Positions 1-12,398 are shown, counted from the first letter of the stretch. The stretch: DNA of 64,000 nucleotides from Serinus canaria (GCF_022539315.1 NC_066313.1:27193059-27257058), one strand, 5' to 3'. Numbers and translations are program-made. The notes: generated by a model from the letters alone, not told the origin.

Positions 1-821
1 TTCTTGATTGTCGAAAATGTCCTGAAATTGGTGCTTTGGGCTTACTTCTCCTTCTCATAAGCAGAAGATAAAGAAGGCCAAAGAAGTGTGTTACGATTAA
101 TCTGGCAAAACCCAGGTAAAGGGATTTATTTTTCTTTAGGGATATTGGAGTCTGGTTATCTTTGACTTAAAATAAATTTACTGTACTTATAAAAGACTAT
201 ACCTACTCCTGCTGCACTGTCTAAAAAAGTGTAGAAAACATTTAGAGAAAGAAAGAGGAAGAGAGGCAGGGACGTGGAGATTTCTGTCACTATTTATTCT
301 CTATAATTATTCCTTGTCTTTTTACTTATCACATAAAAACATAATCACTTCCATTCCAATGTTAAAAAACTCCTACAAATACCTGTCTGATTGGGTTGTT
401 ATGCGTTGCTCCAGCTGTCTCCTGTTCACTGCCTTATTTCTTTCACGTGTTTTGTTTCCTTTCCATGGTAGTTGTAAATGTTACTCCTCTGTCAAGATGA
501 GCAAGATCCTGGTGATATCTTGGTGAAATCTCTTGGTATGAGCAAAAGATTTACTTGGAAACCTGGGAAAAGTAAAGAAAGGTTTTGGGGAGCCAGCTAA
601 TTTCCCACATGTGAAGGCATGAAACACATGGCTTATGGAACCTTGTTGTTATGAAAGGAAGGAAAGAGAACTCCAGAATGGAAGAGAAATAAGGTAACAT
701 CCAGTGCTTAATTCCAAACACCTGTGACTCTCTAACAGTCCATTCTCTGGAGAGGCAGTTCCTCAGCCACCTGCTGTGCCCTTCCTCTGTTGCAGTAACA
801 CCCATCAGCTGAGGACAGGGG

Positions 822-822
<1 letters not shown>
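1..822. other. Non-coding stretch, nothing recognised
   Basis: I see no exon with credible splice sites, no long open frame and no recognisable repeat. The short open frames here are of the size expected by chance. Confidence 0.5.

Positions 823-884
<62 letters not shown>
823..884. repeat. (CTGT)n microsatellite
   Basis: About 15 uninterrupted copies of the tetramer CTGT. It produces a spurious repetitive Leu-Ser-Val-Cys peptide in one frame, which should not be read as protein. Confidence 0.95.
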
Positions 885-1479
885 GGCTGCCATGCCCAGC
901 TGAAGCTGTGTTACCTGTGCTGAGACTCACTGCCTCTCCCAGCTCCCTGTGCCTCCTGCAGCCTCTCTCCTCCTATGCTCACTCACCAACACAGCCTTGG
1001 CCACTTTCCCAACACTTCCTGTTCCCTCAGCCCCCTGCAGGAAATATTTCCACAGCAGCACAGGAATAAACCTTCCTGTCTCTGCCCTGGCTTCATAACT
1101 AGCATGGGATGATATCTTCCTATTCTCCATCCTGCCATGAGCAACAGCTTGAAGAAGAAAATCCCTGAGATTCCTTCCAGCCTAAATTGTTCCATACCCT
1201 CTGCATGGAATGTCACAGGCCCAGCTAGCCCTGCCCCAGAGAGGAGTGCAATCCTACAGAAGAGCAAAGGAAAGGTTCAAGGAGGGATATGGATGGGAAT
1301 GAGTCAGAAACTTTGCATTTGCTATTGCACAGGTTTCTTTTGGGTTTTTATTTTTTTTTAATCAAAGACTGAATCTAAAAAAATGCAGAAGTGTCAGGTC
1401 CAAAACTCCAGGAAAGGATTCTTGTAGGTTTTTCAGTAATCAAAAGATGAAGTAAAGGTGGAGAAGGACTTTGAGCCTT
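885..1479. other. Non-coding stretch, nothing recognised
   Basis: Mixed non-coding sequence with short T and A runs near 1350-1382. No gene signal was seen. Confidence 0.45.
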
Positions 1480-1965
1480 CAGAGGAGGGGATTACATTTG
1501 ACAAGAGAGCAGGTAAGAGCTGCTGCTGAATTGGGAGGGAAGTCTGACATTGGGGAAATTGAACTGGGAAATTGAATTTATAAATATCCAAAAAGAAATC
1601 CCCAAGTTATTGTAGACATGAATTGATGATGACAGTTTTTTCAAGGAAATTGAACAAAGAATGAAATCAGGCAGAAAGTGACAAAGGTTTTTAAATCTTC
1701 CTTAGAATTACTGACAGGAAGATTTATTCTGGAAGGGACCCCCCTAGACCAAGGCCTTCTTCACAGCAGAGACACCACCAAAGGATAACAGGTTACTCCT
1801 GGCTGTCTTTGAGAGATTTTTGAAAACCTGCAAGAATGAAGATTCCCCAGGGTCTCTGACCTTTCTGCCAGTGCTGAACAATCCTTGGCATGAGTTTTCT
1901 ACTCCTTATTTTCAGTCTGAGTTTCCCTGCTGCCATCTAAGGCTCTTTCCAGCTGTCCTTTGCTG
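1480..1965. repeat. Diverged paralogous block, copy 1 (partner at 15490-15960)
   Basis: This stretch aligns colinearly with 15490-15960. Shared landmarks in order are GAATTGGGA(A/G)GGAAG, ATTTATAAA, GTTATTGTA, TTGATGATGACA, a GACAAAGG-TTTTAAAT run, CCAAGGCCTT and GATTCCCCA. By eye the match is roughly three quarters. The right part, from about 1735, resembles the 3' region of an old antisense CR1, but the match extends to its left into unique sequence, so this is a segmental duplication and not just two independent CR1 insertions. Confidence 0.6.
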
Positions 1966-2230
1966 AGCCCCTCTGATAACAGTGAGCCTTGCCTTCTCCA
2001 GGCTGAGCAGGAGCAGGGCCCTCCGACTCTCCTGGGTCATGGGATGCTCCTGTGCCATCCAGGGACCTGCATGGGGCTCCACCAGTCTGTTCTCATTGAC
2101 CTTTTAATAGGGCATCTGAAACAGATCCAGTATTCCAGCTGTGCCCTCTGTTCAGGGGAAATGGGAATAAACTCTTCCCTTTCCCTGCTCCTCCAGTTCT
2201 CATGCTGTGCAGGATGCAACTGCCCTTCAA
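1966..2230 (-). mobile_element. Old CR1 LINE fragment (antisense), probable
   Basis: The stretch contains CCTTCTCCAGGCTGAGCAGG, followed by CAGTATTCCAGCTGTG and a terminal GATGCAACTGCCC. These match in order the antisense CR1 reverse-transcriptase 3' portion seen more clearly at 25330-25560. It is strongly eroded, with no usable reading frame, and probably continues the CR1-like right part of the preceding block. Confidence 0.5.
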
Positions 2231-2252
2231 CTTCTTATCCACCAAGAGAAAG

Positions 2253-2272
2253 GAGAGAGAGAGAGAGAGAGA
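2253..2272. repeat. (GA)n microsatellite
   Basis: Ten GA dinucleotides in a row. Confidence 0.9.
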
Positions 2273-5200
2273 AGCCATTCTGACAGGACTGGAATGAACT
2301 CCCCAGTGGTTGCTCATCCTCAAGAGTGTCATGCCTGAGGTAGGGTAAAACCTGTACAGAAGTATTGACTAGAACAGCTCCTCTTCAAAAGGAGTCTAAA
2401 GAAGGAGTCTGTTGGATTGAAAAGAACAAAACAGGAAAGTCCTTTTCTCAGAGACTGCATGAAAGTTGGAGTCAGGTGACCAGGATGCTTTTCTCTTCCT
2501 CTGGCCGTGCTCCAAAGAGTTCAGGTGTGTGAGCCAAGAGAGCCAACTCTGTGAGTGTGAGAGGGCACCTGGCTGAAATCATGAGGAAAGCAACGATGGC
2601 CGAGCAACCTCAGTGCTGAGAGAGGCCTGTGAGATACATCAAGGAAACAGCAGATCTCTCCTGCAAATGCACCTCCTGAAAGAATCAATTTGCAATCTTC
2701 TTGTGCTTCTCTTGGTTTGGCAGCAAACTGCTCTCCTAGCTGGCAAACCTGCAGTGAAAGTCTGCTCAGAAGTCAATCACTGGTGAGACAGGACAAAGGA
2801 AGTCAGGGAATGGGGCAGTCCTGTTGGATTTCAAGTGCTTCAAACAATCAATTATTCTGTGCAGTTAAATGAGTAATAAAGCTGCTGTATGCACACAGAA
2901 ATATGGTAACTTTTCTGTTTGGGGAAAGCAGGGAAGTTTGCTGTGAGAGGCTGCAGCTGCTCTTTTCTCTGATCCTTTCACAATTCTCAGAGTTTCTTTG
3001 GCAGAAAGATTTTCTTTCCCTGACAGAAAAATTTTTTGGAATTCTGAAAGAAGGCATGGACTGGGAATGAAATTGTGGGTACTACCTGTGATGTGTCCTA
3101 GATGTGATTCTTATTGTAAATGAGTCAGAAATCCAGAAGAAATTGTGAGCAGGCTGTGTGTTGTGGGAGGGAGGTGCTTGTGTGTTTTTCCTGAGAAGTT
3201 AAGTAGAAAGAGGGAGGAGAAGAGGGAGGTATTTCCAGAACAGACTAGCCGATAAATTTGTTGTGAGCATGCACATCTGTATGTGAGATAATCAACTGAG
3301 ACCCTGCTGTGGCTGGGCCAGGTTCCAATACACGAGTGTGAAGAAGATTTTCAGCTTGTGTCATTGCAGGGCTGGCAATGTACATTTGACATCAAGTATG
3401 TGCTTCCAGAGGGGAAGGTTTTCCTGGAGAGTGTGGTATGCAATCAGTTCCTACCCTAGCCTCCTCTTCTCATAAACCCTGGGAACGCTTAATATCATCC
3501 AGCTAAGGAGATCATTCAGAGCAAGTGGCACACTCCACATTTGCCTCTGACCAATTGCATGACAATTTTCCATGCAGCCATCTGCCTTTGCTGTTTCTCC
3601 AGAATCTCTAAATTGAAAATCTCATTGAGAAGATATAAAAAAAAGGTCTGACGATTGTGTTTTAGCTTTTCTAGTTTTAACTGCAGATGGTGCTCCCTCT
3701 CCAAGGAAAAATTACTGCAAAGAGCAATCCAGAAAGCTTTCACCCAGGTCAGCAGCGTTCCATGCCTTGAGTGCAACCCTGCACCCTAAGTTCACTTAAC
3801 TGAAGGAGTCCCCAAATTTAGAAAACCTCCTGAGTGTCCAGCTGTTCATTAACCAAGCCCCCACCAAACTGCAGTGTGCTGTCAGACACAAGTCCTTGAC
3901 AAAGTGCTGGGCTTCACACTCCTAATTCCATCGAAGTCTTTGCTTTCCACAGCTGTGGTTTGCACTCAGGTTTGTTAACAGACCACTTCCAAAGGTAAGC
4001 TTGCATATTCCCAAGCTGGAATCCTTATGCTGTTATGTCAATTCACCCCACAGTGCTTTATAATTATTTTGGATCAGGAAATGGCAACGATGATCGAATG
4101 CATCTGACACCAGACTCCTGTTCCTCCAGAGGCTCCAGGGCTCAGATGTTCACACCAGAGGGGACCTACAGATATTGGTCCTGCAAGACTACACCTCATC
4201 CTTAACAAAGAGCTCCTGTATCTCCTCAGCCTGGTGAAAATACCTGTAAAAACAGGTATGAACATCTTCTATATGAACAGGTATGAACAACTTCTGTAAA
4301 ATAACCCCTTAATAGCAAAGTATGAATATTCTCTAAGCTATTTCTCTCAGTAACTTTGTGTACTGTATATAACTACAGGCATGCTGTCTGACCATACATA
4401 AAATGCAAAATTTAACTGAATAATTGTATTTTTGATATTAAGAAATTAGAACACACCAAGGATTTGTCACACATGAAATGTAGCATGAAGGTTTGCATAA
4501 AGGTATTTCTTTAGGTAGCAGGTAGGTGCCACAAAAGTCACATGTGATCCAATTTAAATGGGGTTTTGTTTCTGTATGCTGAGACTGCTACTGAGACAAA
4601 TGTGAGCTCATCTAGAATCTGTTTTGATGGCACTACAGGGGTGCCCTGCATGATCCTGAATAGAGGGAAAGTGTTTCAAAGACCAAAAAAGAGATAAGGG
4701 TTTATTTTGAAGCTCTGCCTTTTATATTTGTGACGTCCACCGAGGGATTATTTGTGGATTCAGTAAATGGTCAGTAGAAGTTCAGTTATGGTTTCTGCAT
4801 ATTTGCAGAAGGAGATGCAGGGAAAACATTGCTCTGAAGTATCTGAGCTCTGCTAAGATATGATGAAGGGATTTATTATGGTTCTCTGTGACCTTTATAA
4901 TTCTCATCTCACTTCATCCATGCAGGCTCAGGATGAAGGAAGATATACCCAACTGTGGCATCCAGAAATTATCTGTACAGTACAGATAAGATCAATCAAG
5001 GTCAAGATGGAACTTCTTTATTGTCTTAATACATGAGCAGTTTGTTTTGGGGAAATGTTGTATTATTAAGCAGACAGTATAATAAAATAAACTTCAAAGG
5101 CAAACAAAAATGGTAATCTATGTGATATATAGTTCAGTTTAAATCTTGCCATGGTGAATGATAAGACCATAAATGAAAGCAAAGTTGTGAAAATTCTCCC

Positions 5201-7557
5201 ATATGCCTATCACCTGTTTGTACATATCTCATGGATAGAATGAGAACTGATTTATTGTGACAAGAAACCTTGAAACAGCAAAGACTGGACAAGGCTGTGA
5301 AAGCAGTGGCAAAGAAAACATGTCAAGAGGTCATCCTTGAGTTGTTTAGTGATGGATGAAAACTTACTGTATTGTTGAGCCATTTAGCACATTTTTAAGT
5401 GTTTCAGAAAAAAAAAAACCCAAAACAATAAAGTCTGTTTCCACTTGCTTCAGATTACCTGGTTTGTCTCAACTACAGGCTCCCTTCTTGCTCAACTGTA
5501 TTACACCAAAGACTTTTCAGGCTATGGTACATAAAGAGAGCTGTGTTTTGGCCATCTACTGGCTCCACTTTAGCTGGAGAAACAGATCTGTGGGGATTAG
5601 GCATGTGAAACCATTGCATTTCCCATAGGCATGCTAGCAGGACTGAATGTTTTTTAAGCTCTGTCCCTTGCCTTCCATGTTCCCAGAAAAAGCAGACCAT
5701 TTGCTTTGGAGGGAAGATAGTTTTATGAACATTTAATTTAATCTTAATAAGGATGTGCTTTGCATTTCTTCCCTATTTTTGCAGTAGTTTGACCATGACA
5801 GCACCACCTGCCTGTAAATCAAGAGAATAATTGATGTGCTGTTACATGTGGCATCACAAGTCAGAGAATGAGATTGGAAATATTAAAAAAAAAAATAATG
5901 TAGAGGAGAGAAGGGTTTCTCAGGGGAAATCAGTGGACAGGTGTGTGTGGAGAAGGATTCAGTTACTAGGAGAGGCTGGGGGAAGAAACCAGCCAAAGCC
6001 TTTGCTCATCCTCCACCCATCCCTAAGTCACTGGATCAGTTCTGCTGGGATGTTCACTGCAGATACCAACATTTCTGAGACACCACTGCCAAGTTCACAA
6101 CAGGCAGTGCCCCCTGCTGTGGAGGGTGTGAGTGCTGCCACATATAACTGATAAAATATATGATATCTGAAATACATTATAGATGATTTATCTATGATAC
6201 ATTGTATGTACTCTATAATGCATGGTATGCAATAGAAAATATGAAACATACAATATATATATCAGGTCACGTCATATAATATAATATATCATATAATAAT
6301 AATATAATATAATATATCATATAATATCAGCTTGGATCTCTGCAATCTCTCTTCTTCACCACTGGGATATCTGGGAAATCTGAGTTCCTTTCTGGTAGGC
6401 AGAAAAATTTGGTGGGAATTTTGCTCCTCTCAAAACCAGCTCCTCTGTGTCAAGATCCCTCTAATTAATCAGTGTTTGTTCAAACATGATGTGGAAGGGT
6501 GGAGTTTAATTCCAAATTCACAACACTGTCTCTTGTCAATGATAGGATCACTTGTGTTGTCAAATTTGATCTTGTTGCCAAAAATATACTGGGGGTTCAC
6601 TTATCATCAGTTCACCTGTTGAGCTGGGAACAAATATTGTCTGAGTAACCAGTTTCAGAAAAAAAACTATTTCAAAGAACTGTGTTCAGAAGAGGCTTTC
6701 TGAAAATACAATTTGTTCAGAAAATGGGTCAAAACAAATTGGCACAAATACCTCAAAATGAATTTCTCAGTTTAACAAGAAGGACATAAAATCTAAGTAC
6801 TGAAATGCAATTTTAAATTATAGGGAACAATAACAGGTGACCAGGCATTTCAGTGCTGTGTTCTGACCATGCTTTAGTCATTAAATGGTGTGTGAAGTCT
6901 TCATTATGCCTGCAGGCAGAAACTTGGCATTAAAACCAGCTGGGTGACAAGGGAGCACTGCTTTGGATACATCTTGTCTTTTAGCAGCCCACTGTTAGCA
7001 TCCTACACATGAATTACAGAACACAAGAATCAGGTTTGCCTGCTTGTCATCTGGTTTCCAAGTAGACAAGATCTGACCTTGAGCCTAATTTGTACATTTG
7101 GCAGTGAGTTAACCAGCCTGGTCTTGTTCTGTGGTCGGTTCTGCCTGTGGAACAGTAATTCCTCTTGCCACCTTTCTGAGGACAGGTTATCTGCAGGGTG
7201 CTTTACAGGCTTTACAGGGCAGACACGTTCAAGACTTATCTTGCTGAGGCACCAACCGAGGCACTCTCCTGACTCACCCGAGGCAGTCCAGAGAGAACAC
7301 ACAACTTGGGAATCCGGCACCAGCGGTGCCACTTCCACATGGCAGGGCAGCATGGCACAGAAAACTGCTCTGGAGCTTAAATGGGTGTGAGGTGCCAGCG
7401 TGAGGCTGCACCTGAGTGAACGGATCCTGCTGTGAATCAGCTGCTCCGAGCGCTCCCGATGGACACGCACGCACCGCTCCGGGACCCAGGCTCACACCTC
7501 TCCTTGGGGCAGGGCTGGGCCCTACAGACACTGCAGCTCCTGCTGGCCCTTGGTCGA
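2273..7557. other. Long non-coding stretch; AT-rich tract at 6241-6325
   Basis: No exon, RNA gene or clear repeat was recognised in about 5.3 kb. The only structured part is an AT-rich simple tract at 6241-6325 built from ATATAATA-type words. The open frames around 7030-7576 on both strands overlap one another and show no protein family, so I do not call them genes. Confidence 0.5.
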
Positions 7558-8179
7558 TGTGAAAAATGCCAATCACTTGTTTTTAAAATTCTAAAAGTTT
7601 AATAGTAATAAAATGGTTACAAAAATAGTAATATAATTAGAGTAATAATAATTTGGACAGTTTGGATTAGGACAATATGAGACAACAGAAACAAAGAGTT
7701 ATGGACATCCAGCTACCTTCTTCTGGGCAGCATAAGCCTGAAAAAGGACACACTTTAACAGAGGATTAACCCTTAAAAACAACAGCCTGTTGCATATTCA
7801 TACACCTCATACGTGATGCATAAATTCTACTTAAATACAGGATTCTGTCTGGTCAGTGTCAGCTTCTTCCTCTTCATCCTGACGGCATCGTTAAGCCTGA
7901 GCGAGGTGGAAGGAAGTTCATTTCTTCTGATAAGAAAGCAATAAATTCTTTTTCTCAGAAAGATTTAGGTGTCCTGTGGCTGATATCTTGGTGTGAGTCC
8001 TTTTTTAAAAAAAAGTATCTTACATAGCATAGTTTCCATTTTAACATTTTGTTACGACCCAAAACTATATTTAACACACTACTTAAGAAAATTAATACAG
8101 CATAACGTTCTAACACAACACATATAATATTCATGTTAATATTTGCAAAAAGCCAATCATAAAATACACATTTTTCACA
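7558..8179. mobile_element. Solo LTR of an endogenous retrovirus, 622 bp
   Basis: The element starts TGTGAAAAATG and ends CATTTTTCACA, a matched inverted terminus with the TG...CA ends of an LTR. The AT-rich body, with CCAATCA near one end, its mirror TTGG/CCAAT near the other, and an AATAAA around 7950, fits an LTR and resembles a family I associate with passerine genomes. There is no internal retroviral sequence and no second LTR, so it is a solo LTR. The flanks (GTCGA left, TCAGA right) give no clean target-site duplication. Orientation is not certain. Confidence 0.65.
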
Positions 8180-9049
8180 TCAGATGAACACAGGAATGTG
8201 CACAGAGGATGTGTGGACACTCTTTGGGTGGGCAGGGGAACAGGGTGACTGACGTGTCAACTCTTGGCTGGACTGAGGCAGCAGAGTGCACCTAAAGCTT
8301 GTCACAGTCCTCTTAACTCCATTTGGGTGTAGACCCAAGTCACAGAGGGTTTTATTTGTACAGTGTTGTCACTTTTCAACAACTGGATTTTTCAAATGCT
8401 AGTCTTAATAAATCTTATTTTTCATTAGCATTAGTGTCAAAATTTTGAAAGTTCCGCGCTTCTGCTGTGTAAGAAAGGGAACCTTTATCCTTAAAGAAGG
8501 TGTAGAGAAAAGACAGCTGGAAAAAAAATCTCTTTCTGAATTTCATGGATGAAGTATCTTTCTCCTGAGGTCTTACTACTGATAATTCTGTCAGTTGAGA
8601 AACTCCCTAATGACCCTAGTAACTATGGATGAGTTTAAGGTTTGTAAAAATAAAAAGCAATACTCTTCCACCAGGCTACTGCATTCCCACCTGGATCTTC
8701 ATGTTTGTTACTCCAGTATCTCCCCTGCTGCTAAAATAGGTCAGGCACTTCAGTTATTCAGTCTTTAACATAAAAAGGATAGATCACCCATGGGCTGAAA
8801 CAACAGAGCGCTGACACTATTTCTTGCAGATTCTCTCCCTCTCTTGGCATCCAGGATCATTACCCTTTTGGGACTGCTCTTTTCCAGCTCCATAGATAGC
8901 ACTTTTTTGGTTGCTTTTTCACCAGGACACTTCTCCTCATGCCCCTAAGATGGAGACTTGCAGTCCCCATATATTTATCACTGAGACACATATGCTGCAG
9001 GAGGTGAGGGGGTGCTTTTTTAATAAATTTGCCTGTGACACCCCTTGAC
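8180..9049. other. Non-coding stretch, nothing recognised
   Basis: About 870 bp between the LTR and a CR1 fragment. No exon or repeat was recognised. Confidence 0.45.
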
Positions 9050-9765
9050 AACGGAGCTGCCATCCAAAAGGGTCTTGAAGCCAGGTGGAACGGGTTGGCA
9101 AGGACTCTTATGAAACTGGAAGTGGACAAAGTCCTGCATCTGGGAAGGAAGAACCCCTTGCAATGACACATGCCTGGCACAGACTGTCTGGGGAGCAGCT
9201 CTGCTGAAATAGACCTGGTGGCTTTTGCAGGCACAAGCTGAACATGAACCAAATCTGCCCTGGCAGCAGAAATGACTAACAGGATCCTGGGCTGCACTTA
9301 CAGGAGCCTAAATCGGCAGATTAAGGTCTCACTGCTTCTTTGGCAGCATTTAGAACGCTGCATCCAGTTCTGGCTGATGTAGCATAGGAAGGTGTTGGTA
9401 AACTGGGAGAGTTCAATGGGGGCCATGGAGAAGTTCAGGGGGCTGCAGCACTTCCCTGGGAGGAGAAGCAGGGGAATAGGTCTTGTTCAGCTGGGAAAAA
9501 ATGTTTTGGTGGGACCTAATAGCAGCTTTCCAATACTTATGAGCAAGTAACTGAGAAGATGAAACTAAACTTTTCAGAGTGCATATTGTGAGAGGATGAA
9601 AATGTGAGAGACATTAATGAAATCAGGAGAGTATTCAACTGACATAGTGAGAAGCATGTTCATGATGATGTCAGAAAATTTTAAACCACATCACTCAGAG
9701 AGGATGGATAGCCTGCATACTCAGAGGTTTTCAAGACCTGACTAGATAAAGTCACCAGCAAACAT
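9050..9765 (+). mobile_element. CR1 LINE fragment, sense
   Basis: The series AAAGTCCTGCATCTGGGAAG, AACAGGATCCTGGGCTGCA and GCATCCAGTTCTGGCTG, then GGTTTTCAAGACCTGACT, follows the order of the CR1 reverse-transcriptase C-terminal region. The reading frame is broken many times. The right edge merges with the highly similar block shared with 16457 onward. Confidence 0.75.
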
Positions 9766-10570
9766 AATTCACCTCACAGATGTCCCTGTGTTAAGCTGTT
9801 AAGGTTAACACAGGTCCCCTGACTGGACCCAATGACAACCAAAGGTCACTTTAAAATTCAGTCACCCCCAATCCTACAATCCTCCTGGCTCCCTGGATCA
9901 TTCAAGCTCATCACATAAGGACCAAGACAGGCAAATCCCACTATTTCCTCAGTCATATTGCTCTTGAGGAATTCTGCTGGCAATAAAGATGTTCCATGTC
10001 CCTTGTCCATCCCATTCAGCCTTGTCAGACCAGTGCTGTCCTGGTGGGGATTTCTGTGCACTGGCATGGCCTCAGTGGTCTAATGAGCTCCTTTGCATTG
10101 TCCTTGCACTCAGCAATTAATGTGTCCCTGCAACTGGTCTCTCCTCAGTTTAGTGTTTGGGGATTTCTTGGTAAATTTGGGTCTTTTTGGAGGGAAATTT
10201 TTCATGATGTGGCTCTCCTGCTTTCAAGGGATTACAAGTAGAATCACATCCAAGCACAAGTGCAAGAAAAAGAGAACTGAGAGAGCATCTGCAGATCTGT
10301 AGGATTTCAACACACAAGATGCTCTTCTCAGAAAGCCCATGATAGTTCCTACAAACAGCTGATCAGGATTGAAAGTAAAAGGAAAGAACACTAAAGTTAC
10401 ACCAGGGTTTTTGGTTGTTTTTTTTTTTTTTTTTTTGTAGAAAAGCCCCAGTTCCAGGGTTTCTGCCTGGCCAAGACACTTTTCAAATTCTGTGTGTAGG
10501 GATAGCTCAGGATGAGCAGAGTTCAGCCCCAGGAGCTCCTCCTGCTCAGCTGCTGGAGCCCAGGCTGCAG
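9715..10570. repeat. Recent paralogous block, copy A (partner 16457-17336)
   Basis: Nearly identical, base for base over hundreds of positions, to 16457-17336. Differences are a few substitutions, poly-T length (a long run at 10418-10437 versus an interrupted run at 17187-17207) and a 22-bp minisatellite present only in the other copy near 16617. The content itself matches no gene or repeat I can name. Copy A jumps at 10568 directly to sequence that in copy B lies at 19258, 1.9 kb further on. Confidence 0.85.
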
Positions 10571-10974
10571 AAGTATTATCTGAAGCATTTACTTTAGATT
10601 GAATTGGAAAAATATTTGGAGTTATATTTGGCAGAATAATATGAAAGGAAACCACCATGTCTAATCTGATTCAAGTGTTTAAATTCAAAACTGACAGTAT
10701 AAAGCACAATTTAAAATATTCAGTATTTCATACAAAATAAGAATCTGCAAAGATCTCTGGTGGTCTTTTGCCATGCCTCTCCTTTAGAATTCTGACTTTG
10801 AAGTTGGTTTTGCACCATATTAGTGGGGCCCTACTGACCTCCAGTTTCTGGATTCTCCACTGTGATCTTCTGTCTGGTTTTGAGACAGCAACATTGGTGC
10901 TTTTGTTTATCATCTATAATAGTACCATGCCCATCTATTACTATGCAAAAATATATACATGAATATATACAGCA
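10568..10974. repeat. Paralogous block continued (partner 19258-19678)
   Basis: Begins AAGTATTATCTGAAGCATTT in both copies and stays alignable through ATAGTACCATGCCCATCTAT. By eye it is more diverged than the previous block. No gene content. Confidence 0.75.
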
Positions 10975-11036
10975 CAGAATCAGAGGATGGTTTGGGTTGG
11001 AAGAGACCCTAAAGAACCCTTCAAGGGATGGGGCAT
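10975..11036 (-). mobile_element. CR1 tail fragment (antisense)
   Basis: AGAATCAGAGGATGGTTTGG followed by GTTGGAAGAGACC is the reverse complement of the CR1 3' end. It abuts a sense CR1 fragment, making a head-to-head composite that is also present in copy B at 19679. Confidence 0.75.
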
Positions 11037-11675
11037 CCACACCTTCAGAGGGCTGAACATGGGCCATCAGTGTTCCCAGGTGGCCAGGAAGGCCAATGGC
11101 ATTCTGGCCTGTATCAGCAATGGTGTGGCCAGCAGGAGCAGGGCAGGGATTGTTCCTCAAGGCCACACCTTGAGTGCTGTGCTCATTTTGGGGCCCTTAC
11201 TAGCAGAAAGACATGGAGGGGCTGGAGTGAGTCCAGAGAAGGGCAGCAAGGCTGGTGAAGGGTCTGGAGCACAGGTCTGATGATAAACAGCTGAGGGAAC
11301 TGGGGGTGTTTATCCTGGGGAAAAGGAGGCTCAGGGCAGATATGTTTAGTTTTGACAGTACCTGAGAGGAGCTTGTGGCAAGGTGGGGGTTTGGCTCTTC
11401 TCCAGGCAGTTAGTGGTGGGACAAGGGGAGATGGCCTTCAGTTGTGCATGGATTGGTTCAGGCTGGATATTAGGAAGCATTTCTTCACTGAAAGATTGTT
11501 AAACTTTGGAATGGGCTGCCCAGGGAAGTGGTAGGGTCACCATCGGTGAAAATATTCAAAACACAAGTAGAAATGGTCCTTTGCAATATGGTTTAGTGGG
11601 CATGGTGGCATTTGGTTCAAGGCTGGATTTGATGATCTTGGTGGCATTTTTTAGCATCAATGATACTGTGATTGT
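11037..11675 (+). mobile_element. CR1 LINE fragment, sense (partner 19949-20575)
   Basis: Motifs in order are GGCCAGGAAGGCCAATGGCA, GTGTGGCCAGCAGGAGCAGG, GAGTCCAGAGAAGGGCAGCA, CTGGATATTAGGAAGCATTT and GGAATGGGCTGCCCAGGGA, all from the CR1 reverse-transcriptase C-terminus and 3' UTR. The frame is broken. The copy in the second unit is about 95 percent identical by eye, so the insertion predates the duplication or was homogenised later. Confidence 0.85.
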
Positions 11676-12095
11676 AAGGGGAAGAGGGAAAAGAAAAGAA
11701 AAATATTATATGAACCTCACCACTGTCGCTTGGAAATCTTCCATCAAAACTCTTAGTAAGACTAAGGTTGTGTATTCAATATTCTTCCCAGAAAAGCAAA
11801 ATGTAACCTCCAACAGGCAGAAACATTCTGCAGCACACGTGTCACAAAATATATTCATACACTTTTATTACTGTGATTCCATTTTCTTCTGGAGAAGAAG
11901 GACAAACAAGAATTTAACTTTCCAGGTTTCATCAAGTCACTCGCACTTCATGCGACTTTTGAACAAGACAAGAAGATGTCTGATCATAGGAACATCTTAT
12001 CTAGGACAGGATAGTTAATGATTTTTGGTGTCTGGGGCATGGTACTACTTCCCAGTTCTGTGCAATTGGCTGTTTCACAAGACTTCTGAGCCAGC

Positions 12096-12102
12096 TACAA
12101 AT
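12096..12102 (+). promoter_or_regulatory. Degenerate TATA box of EDSP-like copy A
   Basis: TACAAAT sits where the intact copy has TATAAAT (21000-21006). The T-to-C change at the third base would weaken a TATA box. An ATTGG (inverted CCAAT) lies about 30 bp upstream, near 12065. Confidence 0.5.
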
Positions 12103-12126
12103 GGAGGCTGGTGAGATGCCCTTCCC

Positions 12127-12190
12127 AAACCACATCCCTGCCCTGGAGGAATTGCCCTCAGCTCTCCCCAGCCCTGCAGCTGACAGCAAG
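12127..12190 (+). other. Non-coding exon 1 (5' UTR) of EDSP-like copy A
   Basis: The start is approximate, set about 30 bp after the TATA position. The end is fixed by AGCAAG|GTAAGAGG, a consensus donor at 12191. The exon is nearly base-identical to its partner at 21031-21094. The intron (12191-12348, 158 bp) ends in a pyrimidine tract and TTTTGTGCAG; the same acceptor is used by the partner, whose intron is 470 bp. Confidence 0.6.
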
Positions 12191-12398
12191 GTAAGAGGCA
12201 CCCTTTGCACAGCAGAGCTGGAAGGGTTTCTTGGGCAGCTGCTGTGCAGTGCAGGGCAAGGGAAGGAGGCTTTAGTGCTGGGCTTTCTATCATTTTGTAT
12301 AAAGTCTTCTTACAAGCAATACTTGTTTTCTCTCTTCCTTTTGTGCAGGCTGTCATCCAAGGCCGCCTGCAAGAACTTTCATTCTCAGAAGTCTTGAG

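Noticed and set aside
1165..1195. CR1-tail-like sequence (GATTCCTTCCAGCCTAAATT)
   Set aside because: Only about 25 bp resemble the CR1 end, too little to call against background.
7030..7576. Open frames of 100-146 codons on both strands next to the LTR
   Set aside because: Mutually overlapping and without recognisable domains.
11506..12018. 170-codon open frame on the plus strand
   Set aside because: It starts inside a sense CR1 fragment and runs into duplicated non-coding sequence; the partner unit does not preserve the frame.
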